Shown one piece after another: positions 25,002 through 34,032 of a DNA stretch of 64,000 bases. This DNA comes from an uncultured Bacteroidota bacterium. GTDB taxonomy: Bacteria; Bacteroidota; Bacteroidia; Chitinophagales; Chitinophagaceae. The stretch covers positions 79,338 through 143,337 of the forward strand of contig CAIVEH010000121.1 in assembly GCA_903904855.1 (NCBI GenBank). Direction: 5' to 3'. The number at the start of each line of letters is the position of its first letter. The first letter of the stretch is position 1. Under the pieces are notes generated by a model. The model worked only from the letters and a program-made list of their open reading frames with translations. It made no database searches and was not told the DNA's origin. The position numbers and the translations under genes are program-made.

Positions 25002-26786
25002 TCATTTGCTGACAAACAATTTCATGGTACAGTGGGTATTGTTGTCTGCATATACGCGGCATAAGTATATACCTTGTTGTAATTCAGCAGTATTTATGAA
25101 AGCGCTATTGTTATCAAACCAGCCTGTCTGAAGCAATCTTCCTGTAAGATCATAAATTTCCACCTTTGTGGCAATAATACCTGAGCCATTAATGGCAATT
25201 CTACTATATCCATTGGAAGGGTTAGGAAATATTGTGGCGCTCATAAATTCAGTTTTTGGCAGTTGGCCTGGGGCGCCAAGTGGAGCTGTAGTAAATGGAT
25301 AAGAGTACTTTGCAATGAATTGTGCAATTAACGTGCTATCATGTGGCTTCAGCGTATCTCCGCTTATTACACAGCCACTAATGGGGTAGTTGCCTGCAAT
25401 ATAAATTGCGCCGTTATTATTAAGAGCAATATTATCATATTGGACTATCCATCCAGAACCCAATAGCGTTATATAAATGCTATCTACAAAACTCCCCCCC
25501 AGAGAATATTTGAAAAGGAATAACCCGCCGCCGCCCCCAACAAACCCACCAGATCCGCCAACCCAAATATTACCACCATTATCTGTTGCAACCGAATATG
25601 GGGATTCTTCATGGTTAGGATTGATGCCACCTTTAGCCCAAAGTATATTCCCTCCATTGTCGTATTTCGCAAGGAAAAATAAATTCCCACCATTATTGGT
25701 TACCGAATCGGTTCCAAAATGAATAGTGCCTTCATGTTCTCCGGTTATATATACATTATTCCAAGCATCGGAAGCTATTCCTCTAACTTCTGAATAACCA
25801 GAAGGAATGATTCTTTTGCCCCATTGTGGCAGGCCTGAGGAATTGAACTTTGCTATGTACAAATAAGGGTATGCCAGACCTGCAGGGCAAGAGAGCACTG
25901 AGGCGCCGATAGCCAAGCCTGGTGATTTGTAATCACCTGTAACAAAAATATCTCCTGATGAATTGGCACAAATACCTGAAACATTTTCAATAGATCCGCC
26001 ACCGAAACTTCCGGCCCATATAACATTTCCACCTGTATCCAGTTTCGCAATAAAAATATCAGAAGACAACCCTGTAGGGTCAGTGTTGGTTAAAATGATG
26101 CCACCAATATTTATGTGCGGACTGGCAAAGGTACCAGCTACCAGCAGGTTTCCGGCTGCATCTACATTGCCATAGCAATATGATGAATCTGCAATCTTTT
26201 TCAGCCATATAAGATGGCCTGATGAATTTAGTTTGGCGCAAAAACTACCTCCGGATATTGTAGCATTGATTGTCTGGGATTGCAAAGTGAAGTTAAAAGC
26301 AAATTCTCCGAATAGATAAACAAACCCAAATGAATCGGTAGCAATTTTATAGATTTGCGCACCACCTGTATTACCCCCACCAATAGCCCACCGGTAAACG
26401 CCATTTGAATCAGTACTCACTAAAACCATCCCACCACCAACAACTGTATCGGCCCCGAAAATGGATTTCACTGAATCATGTGGAACTATACCACTTGACG
26501 CACTGCTACCAGAGTAAACATTGCCTTCCTTGTCAACAGCCACTGTTGTTCGATATGGAAAGAGACTACCCCGCGGACAATTACTGCTATCGACCCATTG
26601 CAAGGTCTGAGCATTCAGATACCGGAAAGGGAAAAGCAGGATTAAAATAAGAATGGCTGCATTAAAATATGGCCATATCCGAAAATATTTATTTGAAGAA
26701 ACCAAAACTGACACAGTCAACCCATTAGTATCAATTTTTAAATAAGAATTCGACTGGTATATTGCGAGTACATTTAATTTTTTCAT
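25002..26786 (-). CDS. T9SS-secreted SBBP-type beta-propeller protein
   Basis: 594 residues from ATG 26786; the signal peptide is late, with its hydrophobic core near residues 40-58 (FNAAILILILLFPFRYLNAQ), so the true start may lie at an internal codon. The body is made of repeats of 50-60 residues of the 'AKLDTGGNVIWAGSFGG ... DIFVTGDY' type (SBBP repeats), predicting a propeller. The last 75 residues form a Por-secretion sorting domain (FPNPSNGYSRIAINGSG, VEIYDLTGRLLQTGWF, LQQGIYLCRVY). The protein is thus exported by T9SS and anchored or released at the surface. Partner unknown. Confidence 0.82.
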   Translation of the reverse strand: MKKLNVLAIYQSNSYLKIDTNGLTVSVLVSSNKYFRIWPYFNAAILILILLFPFRYLNAQTLQWVDSSNCPRGSLFPYRTTVAVDKEGNVYSGSSASSGIVPHDSVKSIFGADTVVGGGMVLVSTDSNGVYRWAIGGGNTGGAQIYKIATDSFGFVYLFGEFAFNFTLQSQTINATISGGSFCAKLNSSGHLIWLKKIADSSYCYGNVDAAGNLLVAGTFASPHINIGGIILTNTDPTGLSSDIFIAKLDTGGNVIWAGSFGGGSIENVSGICANSSGDIFVTGDYKSPGLAIGASVLSCPAGLAYPYLYIAKFNSSGLPQWGKRIIPSGYSEVRGIASDAWNNVYITGEHEGTIHFGTDSVTNNGGNLFFLAKYDNGGNILWAKGGINPNHEESPYSVATDNGGNIWVGGSGGFVGGGGGLFLFKYSLGGSFVDSIYITLLGSGWIVQYDNIALNNNGAIYIAGNYPISGCVISGDTLKPHDSTLIAQFIAKYSYPFTTAPLGAPGQLPKTEFMSATIFPNPSNGYSRIAINGSGIIATKVEIYDLTGRLLQTGWFDNNSAFINTAELQQGIYLCRVYADNNTHCTMKLFVSK

Positions 26787-27185
26787 AATAATATTTAAGT
26801 GTGGAGTAAAAATAGTAAACAGCAAATATAATGCCACGATCACTTTATTTTTGAAATACTATAATATACCTAAAAAGTAAAACTAGCAGCTTAAGAACCA
26901 AAGAAAAATAGCTTTTACCATCCTAGTCATTTTATTACTTCGAAAATGATGATTTATTATGGACTCACTTTGGGCTTAGCATTGCTAATTCATTTGGGCT
27001 ATAAAATATCTGTATTCAGATACAATGGGGGATTTTACGCATCGATTATACTTGCTTTGGCTTAAACTATGACAGTTGAAAAATAATAACGGGATAGCAG
27101 GCCAGCAAGTAACTTAGTAATATGGTGTGAATTATTTTGAAAGATTCACTTACTTTAGTGGCATAGGAATCAACTTCTATAAATA
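26787..27185. other. Intergenic gap between divergent genes
   Basis: Low-GC sequence. A 39-codon hydrophobic ORF (26946-27065, MMIYYGLTLGLALLIHLGYK and onward) reads like a short two-helix membrane fragment but has no start signal and may be chance. A TACTTTAG near 27150 could be a weak promoter for the 27186 gene. Confidence 0.35.
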
Positions 27186-29366
27186 ATGGCAAAACAAAAC
27201 ACTCCGAACATAAATAAGGGAAACCCGGTTGCCAGAACCCAGCCGGTTGCTCCTAAAAAACAACCGGTAACAGGCAGGCCGGAACCTGTGCAGGAAAGCA
27301 ATTCATTTTTTGCTAAGAATATACAATTCTTTATAGTTGCGGGTATTGCCGTACTTACCTATCTGTGTTATCAGTCGTGCCTGGAAAATAAACTGACCAA
27401 CTGGGATGACCTGGGATACATCATCAACAACTCACTAATCAAGGATACAGGGCCCGATGCCATAAAGAACATTTTCTCCCTTGAGCATCCGGTGATGGGT
27501 AACTACCATCCTCTAACCATACTGCCTTATTATTTTGAGTACCAGCATTATGGCCTGCAACCCTGGATTTACCATTTCGACAGTGTGCTGCTTCAGATAC
27601 TTTGTACTATTACCGTTTACTTTTTTGTTAAGGTACTCACCAAACGCACCATTGCGGCTACAGTTGTTGCACTGCTGTTTGGCCTGCACCCAATGCATGT
27701 TGAATCGGTGGCATGGGCTGCCGGACGCAAGGATATTATTTATGGTATATTTTTTGTGCTTTGCTGCGCGTGGTATGTGTTTTACTTAAGGAGCACGGGA
27801 TCTAAAAAGATAGCATGGTACATCAGTATACTTGTGTTTTTTACCCTCTCCCTTTTATCGAAGGCCGTTGCGGTTACATTACCTGTAACCCTGTTCCTGA
27901 TTGATTATTTTGAGGGGAGGAACCTGTTTATTACCCAAATTTTCCCATCAGCCAACAATACTAATATTCCGGTCCCTGAAGGGAAAAAGCAACTAAACTA
28001 CTGGATACTGCTTGATAAATTACCGTTACTGGCCCTGGCCTATCAATTCGGGAATATAGCAACGCATATGCAGGAAAAAATAGGAGCTACCAAACTGGAT
28101 GTACAATTCAGTTTCCTGGAAAGATTTGCATTGGGCTGTTATGCATTATGCAGTTATCTGTGGAAAGCAGTTGTTCCTACCGGCCTGAGCAATTTTTATC
28201 CTTACCCATTAAAAGTGGCTGGCGCCCTGCCATCAGTGTATTTTGTATACCCGGTAATTATCATCGGGCTTATAGTTGCCTTAATACTGCTGGCCCGTAA
28301 AAATAAAGTGATCCTGTTTGGCGTGGGCTTTTTTATGATCAACATAGTATTGCTGTTGCAGTTTATACCGGTGGGTGGGGCTATTATGTCCGACAGGTAT
28401 GGATATATACCGTATATCGGGCTGTTTTTCATTGCAGGGTGGTACATTTCAGAATATTTTGTAGTCAGGGAAAACCTCAAGAGCAGTAAAAAGTCAATCG
28501 GAGAAGATATTGAGAAACATTTATCCGCAGTAAAAGTTGCCAGTACGGGTGGATCGACCGGTAAAATACTATTAGGAGGGATGATTATATACTGCCTTGT
28601 ATTAGGTTTCCTCACCAGCGAGCGCTGCAAAGACTGGTATGACTCAGTGAGCCTGTGGAGGGATGATATTGAGAAACATCCCGAAGCGCCAGTGGGTTAT
28701 TTTTACCTGGGCCAGGAATATTTTGAACGTTATGAGAAAGCCACCAATCCAACTGAGAAGAAAGCGCTTGGAGATTCAAGTTTGGCTAATTTCAACCTGT
28801 CGATAGCAAGGAAGCCGGATTATATTAACCCTACCATCTGTATTGCAGAACTGCAGCGGAATTACGGGCAGATTGATGAGGCCAAAAACACTTATTTCAA
28901 GGCATTGAAAATTGATAATACCAATGAAAGTGTGTACCTCGGGCTGGGCGTAATTTATGCTATCAAACATCAGTATGACTCATCTGATTATGTGTTTAAG
29001 AAAGCACTTTCTCTTAAAGCATTTCTGCCGGAGGGATACAGTAACTATGCCAATTTCCTGGATATTACAGGCAAGACAGATTCCTCTCTGGCAATGTATA
29101 AAGTGGCCATATCGCAGAACCCTGATGCATGGATACCGTATATGAACAGGGGTAAGATATACGTAAGGCTGCAGAAATATGACGAGGCCCTTAAAGACCT
29201 GAACAGGGCCCTGGAAATTAACGGCGAGTCGGGGGAAAGCTACTATCTAAGGGCACGGTGTCTTGGTGCTAAAGGCAATAAGGTGCAGGCGCAGCAAGAT
29301 GTGGAAAAAGCAAAATCTTTTGGATATACTCAGATGGACCCGGGGTTTTTGCAGGGGATAAAATAG
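27186..29366 (+). CDS. TMTC-like membrane protein with C-terminal TPRs
   Basis: 726 residues. A Pro-rich cytoplasmic N-terminus (1-40) is followed by a GT-C-type membrane domain of about ten helices (45-500) with the luminal acidic motif LTNWDDLGYII near residue 75 and GLHPMHVESVAWAAGRKD near 175, as in TMTC/DUF1736 protein O-mannosyltransferase relatives. From about residue 505 there are four to five TPR units (PVGYFYLGQEYFERYEKA, ESVYLGLGVIYAIKHQYDSS, PYMNRGKIYVRLQKYDEALK, ESYYLRARCLGAKGNKVQAQ). Enzymatic activity is inferred only; the TPRs could bind the acceptor. Single-gene unit. Confidence 0.78.
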   Translation: MAKQNTPNINKGNPVARTQPVAPKKQPVTGRPEPVQESNSFFAKNIQFFIVAGIAVLTYLCYQSCLENKLTNWDDLGYIINNSLIKDTGPDAIKNIFSLEHPVMGNYHPLTILPYYFEYQHYGLQPWIYHFDSVLLQILCTITVYFFVKVLTKRTIAATVVALLFGLHPMHVESVAWAAGRKDIIYGIFFVLCCAWYVFYLRSTGSKKIAWYISILVFFTLSLLSKAVAVTLPVTLFLIDYFEGRNLFITQIFPSANNTNIPVPEGKKQLNYWILLDKLPLLALAYQFGNIATHMQEKIGATKLDVQFSFLERFALGCYALCSYLWKAVVPTGLSNFYPYPLKVAGALPSVYFVYPVIIIGLIVALILLARKNKVILFGVGFFMINIVLLLQFIPVGGAIMSDRYGYIPYIGLFFIAGWYISEYFVVRENLKSSKKSIGEDIEKHLSAVKVASTGGSTGKILLGGMIIYCLVLGFLTSERCKDWYDSVSLWRDDIEKHPEAPVGYFYLGQEYFERYEKATNPTEKKALGDSSLANFNLSIARKPDYINPTICIAELQRNYGQIDEAKNTYFKALKIDNTNESVYLGLGVIYAIKHQYDSSDYVFKKALSLKAFLPEGYSNYANFLDITGKTDSSLAMYKVAISQNPDAWIPYMNRGKIYVRLQKYDEALKDLNRALEINGESGESYYLRARCLGAKGNKVQAQQDVEKAKSFGYTQMDPGFLQGIK

Positions 29367-29471
29367 TGAATTATTGAAAACCCCGCCCAGTGCAGTCCGG
29401 TAACTTTTAAGTCTGATTAATAATTATACAGAAACCCTAAAAATACTACCTCCTGAACCTAAAAAATCAGA

Positions 29472-29696
29472 TTATAAATGGCAGGTATAAACATAACCGG
29501 TAGTGTTGCCGTTGGCCTCGGTGTTATTGCAGTTGCTGGTGGCCTGATTGTTTGTTACGCCATGGTAATTGATAACCAAAATGGAGTCTCTGACACCACC
29601 ACCCGAAACAGAACATGTGCAAGTGTAGGATTTTGAGCATGAAGTAATGAGGGTTGCTGCGAATACAATAACCACAATCGGGATAAATTTTCTCAT
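29472..29696 (-). CDS. Small Cys/Thr-rich lipoprotein
   Basis: 74 residues from ATG 29696; the open frame upstream to 29903 has no coding character. Lipoprotein signal MRKFIPIVVIVFAATLITSC with lipobox ITSC, then a short mature part SKSYTCTCSVSGGGVRDSIL with CTC and later Cys residues (SNCNNTEANGN, YVYTCHL), suggesting two disulfides. Small lipoproteins of the form 'C-K-Y-TCTC' are frequent in this group, but the function is unknown. Confidence 0.65.
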   Translation of the reverse strand: MRKFIPIVVIVFAATLITSCSKSYTCTCSVSGGGVRDSILVINYHGVTNNQATSNCNNTEANGNTTGYVYTCHL

Positions 29697-30098
29697 GAAA
29701 AACACTATTTGACTGCTGTACAAAAATGAACTTATTTTACTTCCATAACCCCTGTGTACCCTATACTTAGTAAGGTTAAATTCCCTGAGTATTAATAGAT
29801 GCAAAGGATTACAAGGGCGAATATAATGCATATATTTTGCTTTGAAAAATGATATAGAGGAACAAATACGGCATCGATTAGCAATTGAACCCTGAACAAA
29901 CAAACAAAATTTACCAGCCGTGGAAGGATTGCATACTACAGGCAGAGGATAAACAAAAGGGAAGTATCTTAGCTGTGGATTGCCGAAAGCTTATGGCCGG
30001 GTGAGCGCCGTTGCGCCTCTTTTTGTTTTGCCGGTAGTTATCTTTTACGGATAAAAGAACCTAATGAACGATGACTAAGCCTGAATGCGGGTGCGAAA
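29697..30098. other. Intergenic gap with a terminator-like hairpin
   Basis: GAGCGC-CGTT-GCGCCTC followed by TTTTT at about 30003-30024 looks like a terminator on the plus strand although no annotated plus-strand gene precedes it within 600 bases, so a short RNA ending there is possible. The rest is AT-rich with no ORF I trust. Confidence 0.4.
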
Positions 30099-31430
30099 AT
30101 GGATAAAAAAGACAAAATATTTCTAGGTATTATAGCCTTGGTGCACCTGCTGTTTTTTCTGCTGGCGTGCAGGTTCACCCGTATCTACATGGGCGACTCA
30201 ATGGAGTATATCTATGAGGCGGTGAACATAAAAAGCCATTTTTTCTTTTACAGTGGTAATCCGGCAATGCCAATAAGCCCGGAATATATGACCCAGCGGC
30301 AACCCTTTTATCCTTTGTTCCTGATGGGTGTTTATTTGTTTGCCATCAATAACTGGGTTGTATTGGCACTGCAAAACCTGATTTCGATATTCAATATTTA
30401 CTATGCCCGGAAGGTGTTTGGTGTATTTGGGTACCAGAAGAAATATGACTGGCTGTTGTTGCTGTTCCTGGCAGCTTATCCGGCACAGTTTATCAATGCC
30501 AATACCATTGCACCTGATATATTATTGCAGACGTTTACCCTACTGTATTTTGGCAATTTTGTTGCATTGTTCGGCGAAGGGAGGGTGAAATATATAGGCC
30601 GGATGAGTTTTGCACTTGTAGCCGGGATGATGGTGAAACCAGTTTTGTATCCATTTGTGGTGGTGCACATAGCGCTGATTATAGTGGCAGCAGTTTATTT
30701 TAAAATGAAGGTGAAGCAGGCGCTGGTGGCGGCTGTAGTGCCTCTATGTGCAGTGCTGCTTTACTGCTCGTGGAATTATGAGCGGACAGGGAAGTTCCAT
30801 TTCTCCAGCAATCAGTCGTTTAATGCGATCTTTTATTATGCCAACTATTTCGGAAAGACAAGCGGGAGGGACAGTGCGGTTCATTTTCTGACTGTGGAGC
30901 GGGAAAAAATTGCGACAATACCTGTTTATAAAGACAGGTATGACTATGCCAACCATCGAGGGATACAACTGTTGCGGGAGAACTTTGCGCCTTATATGAA
31001 CTTTCATCTGAGCAACAGCGCCCGGATGCTGCTGGAGCCAGGGAAAGCGGAGCTGGACTTGTTTACAGGCAGGCTTACTTATGGGGGCCTTTATCATGGG
31101 CCGGATAACGGCTTTTTTGCCACGCTGAAGGCAAAAGGATGGCTGGGAATGGGAGATTATATGCGGAATAATCCTTCGATGCCGGTGGTACTTGTAGTTT
31201 TGCTGTTTAATTTTCTTCGTCTTTTCGGCCTTGTTATCTTTTTCTTTAACCGGAATATTCACTGGTTAGGGCGGTTGTTTGTGTTTATACTCGTCAGTTA
31301 TTTTGTGGTGGCTGCCGGGCCTATTGGCAATACAAGGTATTTTTTGCCGGTATCTTTGGTAGCAATTGGAGCTTCGGTGATAGGAAATATATGGCTGCTG
31401 AGTTGGAGAAAAAAACCGGCTAATACCTGA
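30099..31430 (+). CDS. GT-C-fold membrane glycosyltransferase-like protein
   Basis: 443 residues with about ten TM helices. The first periplasmic loop carries YMGDSMEYIYEAV near residue 30, where GT-C enzymes keep their catalytic Asp, and MTQRQPFYPLFL near 65. A soluble portion (about 230-330) precedes the last helices. Such proteins use polyprenyl-phosphate sugars to glycosylate lipids or proteins on the outer face of the membrane. Donor and acceptor unknown. Its stop shares one base with the start of the next gene, so the two are coupled. Confidence 0.75.
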   Translation: MDKKDKIFLGIIALVHLLFFLLACRFTRIYMGDSMEYIYEAVNIKSHFFFYSGNPAMPISPEYMTQRQPFYPLFLMGVYLFAINNWVVLALQNLISIFNIYYARKVFGVFGYQKKYDWLLLLFLAAYPAQFINANTIAPDILLQTFTLLYFGNFVALFGEGRVKYIGRMSFALVAGMMVKPVLYPFVVVHIALIIVAAVYFKMKVKQALVAAVVPLCAVLLYCSWNYERTGKFHFSSNQSFNAIFYYANYFGKTSGRDSAVHFLTVEREKIATIPVYKDRYDYANHRGIQLLRENFAPYMNFHLSNSARMLLEPGKAELDLFTGRLTYGGLYHGPDNGFFATLKAKGWLGMGDYMRNNPSMPVVLVVLLFNFLRLFGLVIFFFNRNIHWLGRLFVFILVSYFVVAAGPIGNTRYFLPVSLVAIGASVIGNIWLLSWRKKPANT

Positions 31431-32989
31431 TGGGGACAACAAATAAATATTATCCCTTTTTTGCGTCAGCAATGCTGATGTGGGTAGTGTTGTGGCTTAT
31501 CTATCCGCACTACCAGTATTATATAGACCCTGATGGAACGGCCTATCTTACGATCTCCAAACGCTATGCCAATGGGGATATACAAAGGGCCATAAACGGC
31601 TACTGGAGCCCCTGGGCGTGCTGGCTTACAGCAGGCCTGATAAAGCTGGGGCTAGAGGCAATACCGGCATCGGTGATTATAAATGCGCTGGGGGCTACAG
31701 GCTTCCTTTATATCTCCCAATCATTCTTCCTGAGGTTTGATATTGTGAGGAATATGCAGTGGCAGCTGAATGTTACACTTGCCTTCTTTCTGTGCTATGC
31801 CATATTCTGGCAGTCGTTTGATGATCTGTGGGAGTGTTTCTTCTTGCTTAGTGCTTTGAGGATAATGCTGATAGAGGAGTTTAAGAACAGACCGGGTTTG
31901 TGGGTAGGAATGGGGTTGATCGGTACATTGGCCTATTTTGCCAAGGCATATTCATTTCCGTTTTTTATACTCAATACGGTTTGCTGTACCTGGTTTATTA
32001 CCAAAGGCAATAAAGGGCTGTGGTTGAAAATATCTTTTGTGGCCATAGGGGTGATGATTCTTTGCGGCTTGCCTTGGATAGTGGCACTGCATCATAAATA
32101 CGGCATCTGGACAACCTCAACATCAGGCACCCTGAATATGAGCTGGTACCTGGTCGGGCATCCACACTGGAAGCCGGGTATTGATCTGCTGATACCCCCT
32201 GCGTATCCCGATAGCCCATATTACTGGGAAGACCCATGGTTTGCGAATGGCGATACGCCGCATTTCTGGGATTCATGGCATTTGTTTGGATTGCAGATAT
32301 TGAGGATGGGATACAATGTGTATAAACTTTTGAGAAGCATGCTGGAAATTTCTGTTTTCTTTCCTGTTGTTGCTGTAATTGCTTTATTGTCGTTAAGAGC
32401 AAAGAAATTAGCTGCAATATGCAGCGGAGATAAGAATATTGTGGTTCTCTCATTTCTCTTATTTCCGATTGGCTATTTATTAGTCAATTTTGAATCGAGG
32501 TATATATGGTATATGGTGCCCTTGGGTATGGTGATAGGAGGAAAGTTCCTGCAAAACTTTAATTCAAAAAAATGGTGGAATAGTTTGATGGTTGCAGTTT
32601 CACTCACCTTTCTAGTATATCCGGTATGGGGCATGTTCAAAATGTATGATGTAGGTAAGCAAGAGTATTCAAATGCTCTTGAACTAAAGAGAATGAAAAT
32701 CAAAGGCTCTCTTGCAAACTTAAGTCCTGCTGGTGTTGACAAACAATGTATTGTGCGATTGGCATATTTTGCAGGATGCTCTTATTATGATATACCTGAT
32801 AACAATGTGGATTTAATGGAATTTATAAAAGAATTGAAAAAATATAAGGTCAATTACTATGTTGGCGGCGATTATCATTCAGTTATGGTGGCTGATTCAC
32901 TTTTTAAGGATAATGCTTATCAAGGAATTGGGGTAAAATTATCGAGAATTTTCGTTTACCAATTAACTCCGGGAGCTTGGAATCCTTAG
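31430..32989 (+). CDS. Second GT-C-fold membrane glycosyltransferase-like protein
   Basis: 519 residues, about ten TM helices. The first loop contains YYIDPDGTAYLTISKRYANG (about residues 27-46), an acidic motif at the place of the GT-C catalytic Asp, then GYWSPWACWLTAGLIKLG. The start ATG overlaps the stop TGA of the preceding gene (TGATG). From about base 32300 the DNA becomes noticeably richer in A/T than the first half of the gene, and this continues through the toxin-antitoxin locus, hinting at a recombination joint. The C-terminal 60 residues (VNYYVGGDYHSVMVADSL) form a small soluble domain. Confidence 0.75.
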   Translation: MGTTNKYYPFFASAMLMWVVLWLIYPHYQYYIDPDGTAYLTISKRYANGDIQRAINGYWSPWACWLTAGLIKLGLEAIPASVIINALGATGFLYISQSFFLRFDIVRNMQWQLNVTLAFFLCYAIFWQSFDDLWECFFLLSALRIMLIEEFKNRPGLWVGMGLIGTLAYFAKAYSFPFFILNTVCCTWFITKGNKGLWLKISFVAIGVMILCGLPWIVALHHKYGIWTTSTSGTLNMSWYLVGHPHWKPGIDLLIPPAYPDSPYYWEDPWFANGDTPHFWDSWHLFGLQILRMGYNVYKLLRSMLEISVFFPVVAVIALLSLRAKKLAAICSGDKNIVVLSFLLFPIGYLLVNFESRYIWYMVPLGMVIGGKFLQNFNSKKWWNSLMVAVSLTFLVYPVWGMFKMYDVGKQEYSNALELKRMKIKGSLANLSPAGVDKQCIVRLAYFAGCSYYDIPDNNVDLMEFIKELKKYKVNYYVGGDYHSVMVADSLFKDNAYQGIGVKLSRIFVYQLTPGAWNP

Positions 32990-33112
32990 TTGTCCATCCA
33001 ATTTTTCCTGTCAATATTATTTCGGTAAGTTTGACAAACATATAATCGAATACTCTGACTATGGAAAGAGCATAAAGTGCAATGTTTGCATAAAACGTAT
33101 TAATTTTACAAT

Positions 33113-33289
33113 ATGGATAAGGTAAGAATTGATGTTAATGCAATCAGCAAAGCATTCGAAAAACATGTTCGTCAGAAAGCTATAATTGCAGGCAGCACCA
33201 TTATTTATGCAATTGGCGGGCAAATAATTGAAGAAGATCCAAAAACAACAAAGAAGATTGTTCTTAAGGCAGTTAATTACACGAAATAA
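33113..33289 (+). CDS. Small protein upstream of the DUF4258/MqsA-type pair
   Basis: 58 residues: MDKVRIDVNAISKAFEKHVR, then QKAIIAGSTIIYAIGGQIIE and EDPKTTKKIVLKAV. The pattern (short amphipathic helix with KAFEKHV, then a beta hairpin around GG, then a Lys-rich tail) looks real rather than random, and it lies 28 bases before the DUF4258 gene. Similar-size proteins accompany this kind of locus in Bacteroidota in my memory, but that needs a search. Could be a third member of the toxin-antitoxin unit. Function unknown. Confidence 0.5.
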   Translation: MDKVRIDVNAISKAFEKHVRQKAIIAGSTIIYAIGGQIIEEDPKTTKKIVLKAVNYTK

Positions 33290-33317
33290 TATTTTTTTGA
33301 TCAATTAGACCACTTTC

Positions 33318-33617
33318 ATGACTGCCCTGGAATGTAACGGCGTACTCTTTTCTGGCCATGTTTTAAAGGCAATGATTACAAGATTAATTCGTGCCTATGA
33401 GGTTGAAGAGGTAATAAGTTATGGTGAAATTATTAAATTTTATTCTACTGATAGGCCTTATCCCAGCTATTTATTGTTTAAATTTGTTAATGGCAGACCA
33501 ATTCATGTTGTTGCAGGCAAAAACCCCGAAACAAATGAATGCATAATTATTACCTGCTATGAGCCCGATCCAACAATTTGGCTTCCTGGTTTTAAAGAAA
33601 AAAATGAACTTTTATGA
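33318..33617 (+). CDS. DUF4258 protein, probable toxin
   Basis: 99 residues. LFSGHVLKAMITRLIR near the N-terminus, then VEEVISYGEIIKFYSTDRPYPSYLL and PIHVVAGKNPETNECIIITC, ending with YEPDPTIWLPGF: this is the DUF4258 layout, with H..M..R in the first helix, GEII, and a final YxPD. DUF4258 proteins occur next to YgiT/MqsA-type antitoxins and are thought to be RelE/MqsR-like RNases (family inference). The stop overlaps the antitoxin start by four bases (ATGA). Confidence 0.72.
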   Translation: MTALECNGVLFSGHVLKAMITRLIRAYEVEEVISYGEIIKFYSTDRPYPSYLLFKFVNGRPIHVVAGKNPETNECIIITCYEPDPTIWLPGFKEKNELL

Positions 33618-33832
33618 CTTGTGTAATTTGTAAAACAGGCATCTGCAAACCCGGCAAAACGCACTTCAGCGTCTTTGTAAAGGATGCGTTTGTGGTAATA
33701 AAAAATGTAGATGCCCTAATTTGTGAAAACTGCGGAGAAGCTTATTATGATAGTGAGACCACTAAACATATTCAAAAACAGGTGGAAGTAGCTTATAACA
33801 ACAATGCCGATGTAGACGTTGTGAAGGTATAA
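33614..33832 (+). CDS. YgiT/MqsA-type zinc-finger antitoxin
   Basis: 72 residues. Two CxxC pairs, CVICKTG near residue 3 and CENCGEAYY near residue 38, form the zinc-binding N-terminal domain of MqsA/YgiT proteins; the intervening VVIKNVDALI is typical. There is no C-terminal XRE helix-turn-helix, so it is the short form and probably neutralises the toxin by binding, with weak or no DNA binding. Coupled to the DUF4258 gene by an ATGA overlap. Order is toxin first, antitoxin second. Confidence 0.82.
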   Translation: MTCVICKTGICKPGKTHFSVFVKDAFVVIKNVDALICENCGEAYYDSETTKHIQKQVEVAYNNNADVDVVKV

Positions 33833-33998
33833 ATGAAAATAATCAGATAGGTATTGGCTGTTTTAGAATTGCTATTTTTGATAGATTCATCAAATTTAGT
33901 TTTTTTATCATTCTATTCGATTTAAGTAATCCAGTGGATCCATAACATTGCCTCGCTGATTTTCATCACCCACCCCTTAACTTTCCGGTTTTTTAAAA

Positions 33999-34006
33999 TA
34001 CCTTTG
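33999..34006 (+). promoter_or_regulatory. TACCTTTG -7 element of the aldolase gene
   Basis: Exact TAnnTTTG match, 27 bases before ATG 34033, in front of a highly expressed-looking gene. Confidence 0.55.
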
Positions 34007-34032
34007 CACCCAATTCAAAAAAACGCTATAAT

